A stretch of 64,000 bases of DNA from Kitasatospora fiedleri (GTDB taxonomy: Bacteria > Actinomycetota > Actinomycetes > Streptomycetales > Streptomycetaceae). The notes under the pieces are model-generated. The model was not told where the DNA came from, did no database searches, and saw only the letters and a program-made list of their open reading frames with translations. Location of the stretch: assembly GCF_948472415.1 (NCBI RefSeq), contig NZ_OX419519.1, positions 5,332,001-5,396,000 of the forward strand, in the 5' to 3' direction. Of the stretch, positions 63,880 to 64,000 are shown piece after piece (the first letter of the stretch is position 1; each line of letters opens with the position of its first letter). Position numbers and translations under genes: made by a program.

Positions 63880-64000
63880 TTGGCCAGCACCCTCACCGGC
63901 GTCCCCCCGGCCGCCCGGCCCGCGGCCGGGCACCCCACCCCGGACCCGCTGCTCGACCCCGACCCGGCCGTGGCCGCCGAACACGCCGCCACCGAGAGCC
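63880..64000 (+). CDS. Start of an unrecognised gene, cut by the right edge
   Basis: TTG 63880 has AAGGAG 5 nt upstream, and the frame is open to the edge (40 codons). The visible peptide is Pro/Ala-rich, with PDPLLDPDPAVAAEHAATES near the end. From gene order in S. coelicolor, where an aminotransferase gene lies after hflX, and from the character of this leader, a PLP-dependent aminotransferase is a guess. The visible part does not prove it. Confidence 0.55.
   Translation, partial: MASTLTGVPPAARPAAGHPTPDPLLDPDPAVAAEHAATES

Overview
The window is very GC-rich actinobacterial DNA. Codon third positions are almost all G or C, GTG and TTG starts are common, and many -10 elements of the form TANNNT lie about seven bases before a start codon. 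From about 10 kb onward the gene order matches the conserved core of Streptomyces and Kitasatospora: osaC/osaA/osaB, ftsK, rodZ, rimO, pgsA, pncC, clgR, lhr, recA/recX, rny, gluABCD, miaB, miaA, dapF, rshA, hflX. From memory this corresponds to roughly SCO5747-SCO5799 of S. coelicolor. The host is therefore almost certainly a member of the Streptomycetaceae.

1-9.2 kb is accessory. A divergent pair of transcription units holds a large minus-strand P-loop NTPase of STAND type with an N-terminal helix-turn-helix (cut by the left edge) and, on the plus strand, two tiny hydrophobic peptides, a pair of strong hairpins, one solitary degenerate type I-E CRISPR repeat, and a five-gene Cascade operon (cas8e/cse1, cse2, cas7e, cas5e, cas6e) ending at a strong terminator. 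There is no cas3, no cas1/cas2 and no CRISPR array. This is the most interesting part of the window: a Cascade without its nuclease or adaptation module, next to a signalling-type ATPase and candidate membrane peptides.

9.2-26 kb: an acetate transporter-like membrane protein, the osmotic stress block osaC <> osaA-osaB, and then the division, envelope and tRNA/ribosome block ftsK-rodZ-rimO-pgsA-pncC-clgR. 26-38.5 kb: lhr helicase, a subtilisin-like protease, a DUF3046 protein, an AI-2E family permease, an ECF-like sigma factor with a membrane partner, and two MarR-regulated divergent pairs with clear palindromic operators.

38.6-50.2 kb: recA (with a LexA box)-recX, rny, an FAD monooxygenase, the glutamate ABC transporter gluABCD, and a two-component system beside a TAXI-type binding protein. 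51.4-64 kb: miaB, a LigB-like protein, an MT0933-like antitoxin, miaA, a membrane protein, dapF, rshA, hflX, two related trypsin-like lipoproteins, and the first 40 codons of an unrecognised gene. dapF and rshA each carry an apparent single-base deletion in a run of C, which looks more like base-calling error than decay. A roughly 185-bp palindromic element with 8-bp flanking direct repeats sits between the 55.5-kb membrane protein gene and dapF.
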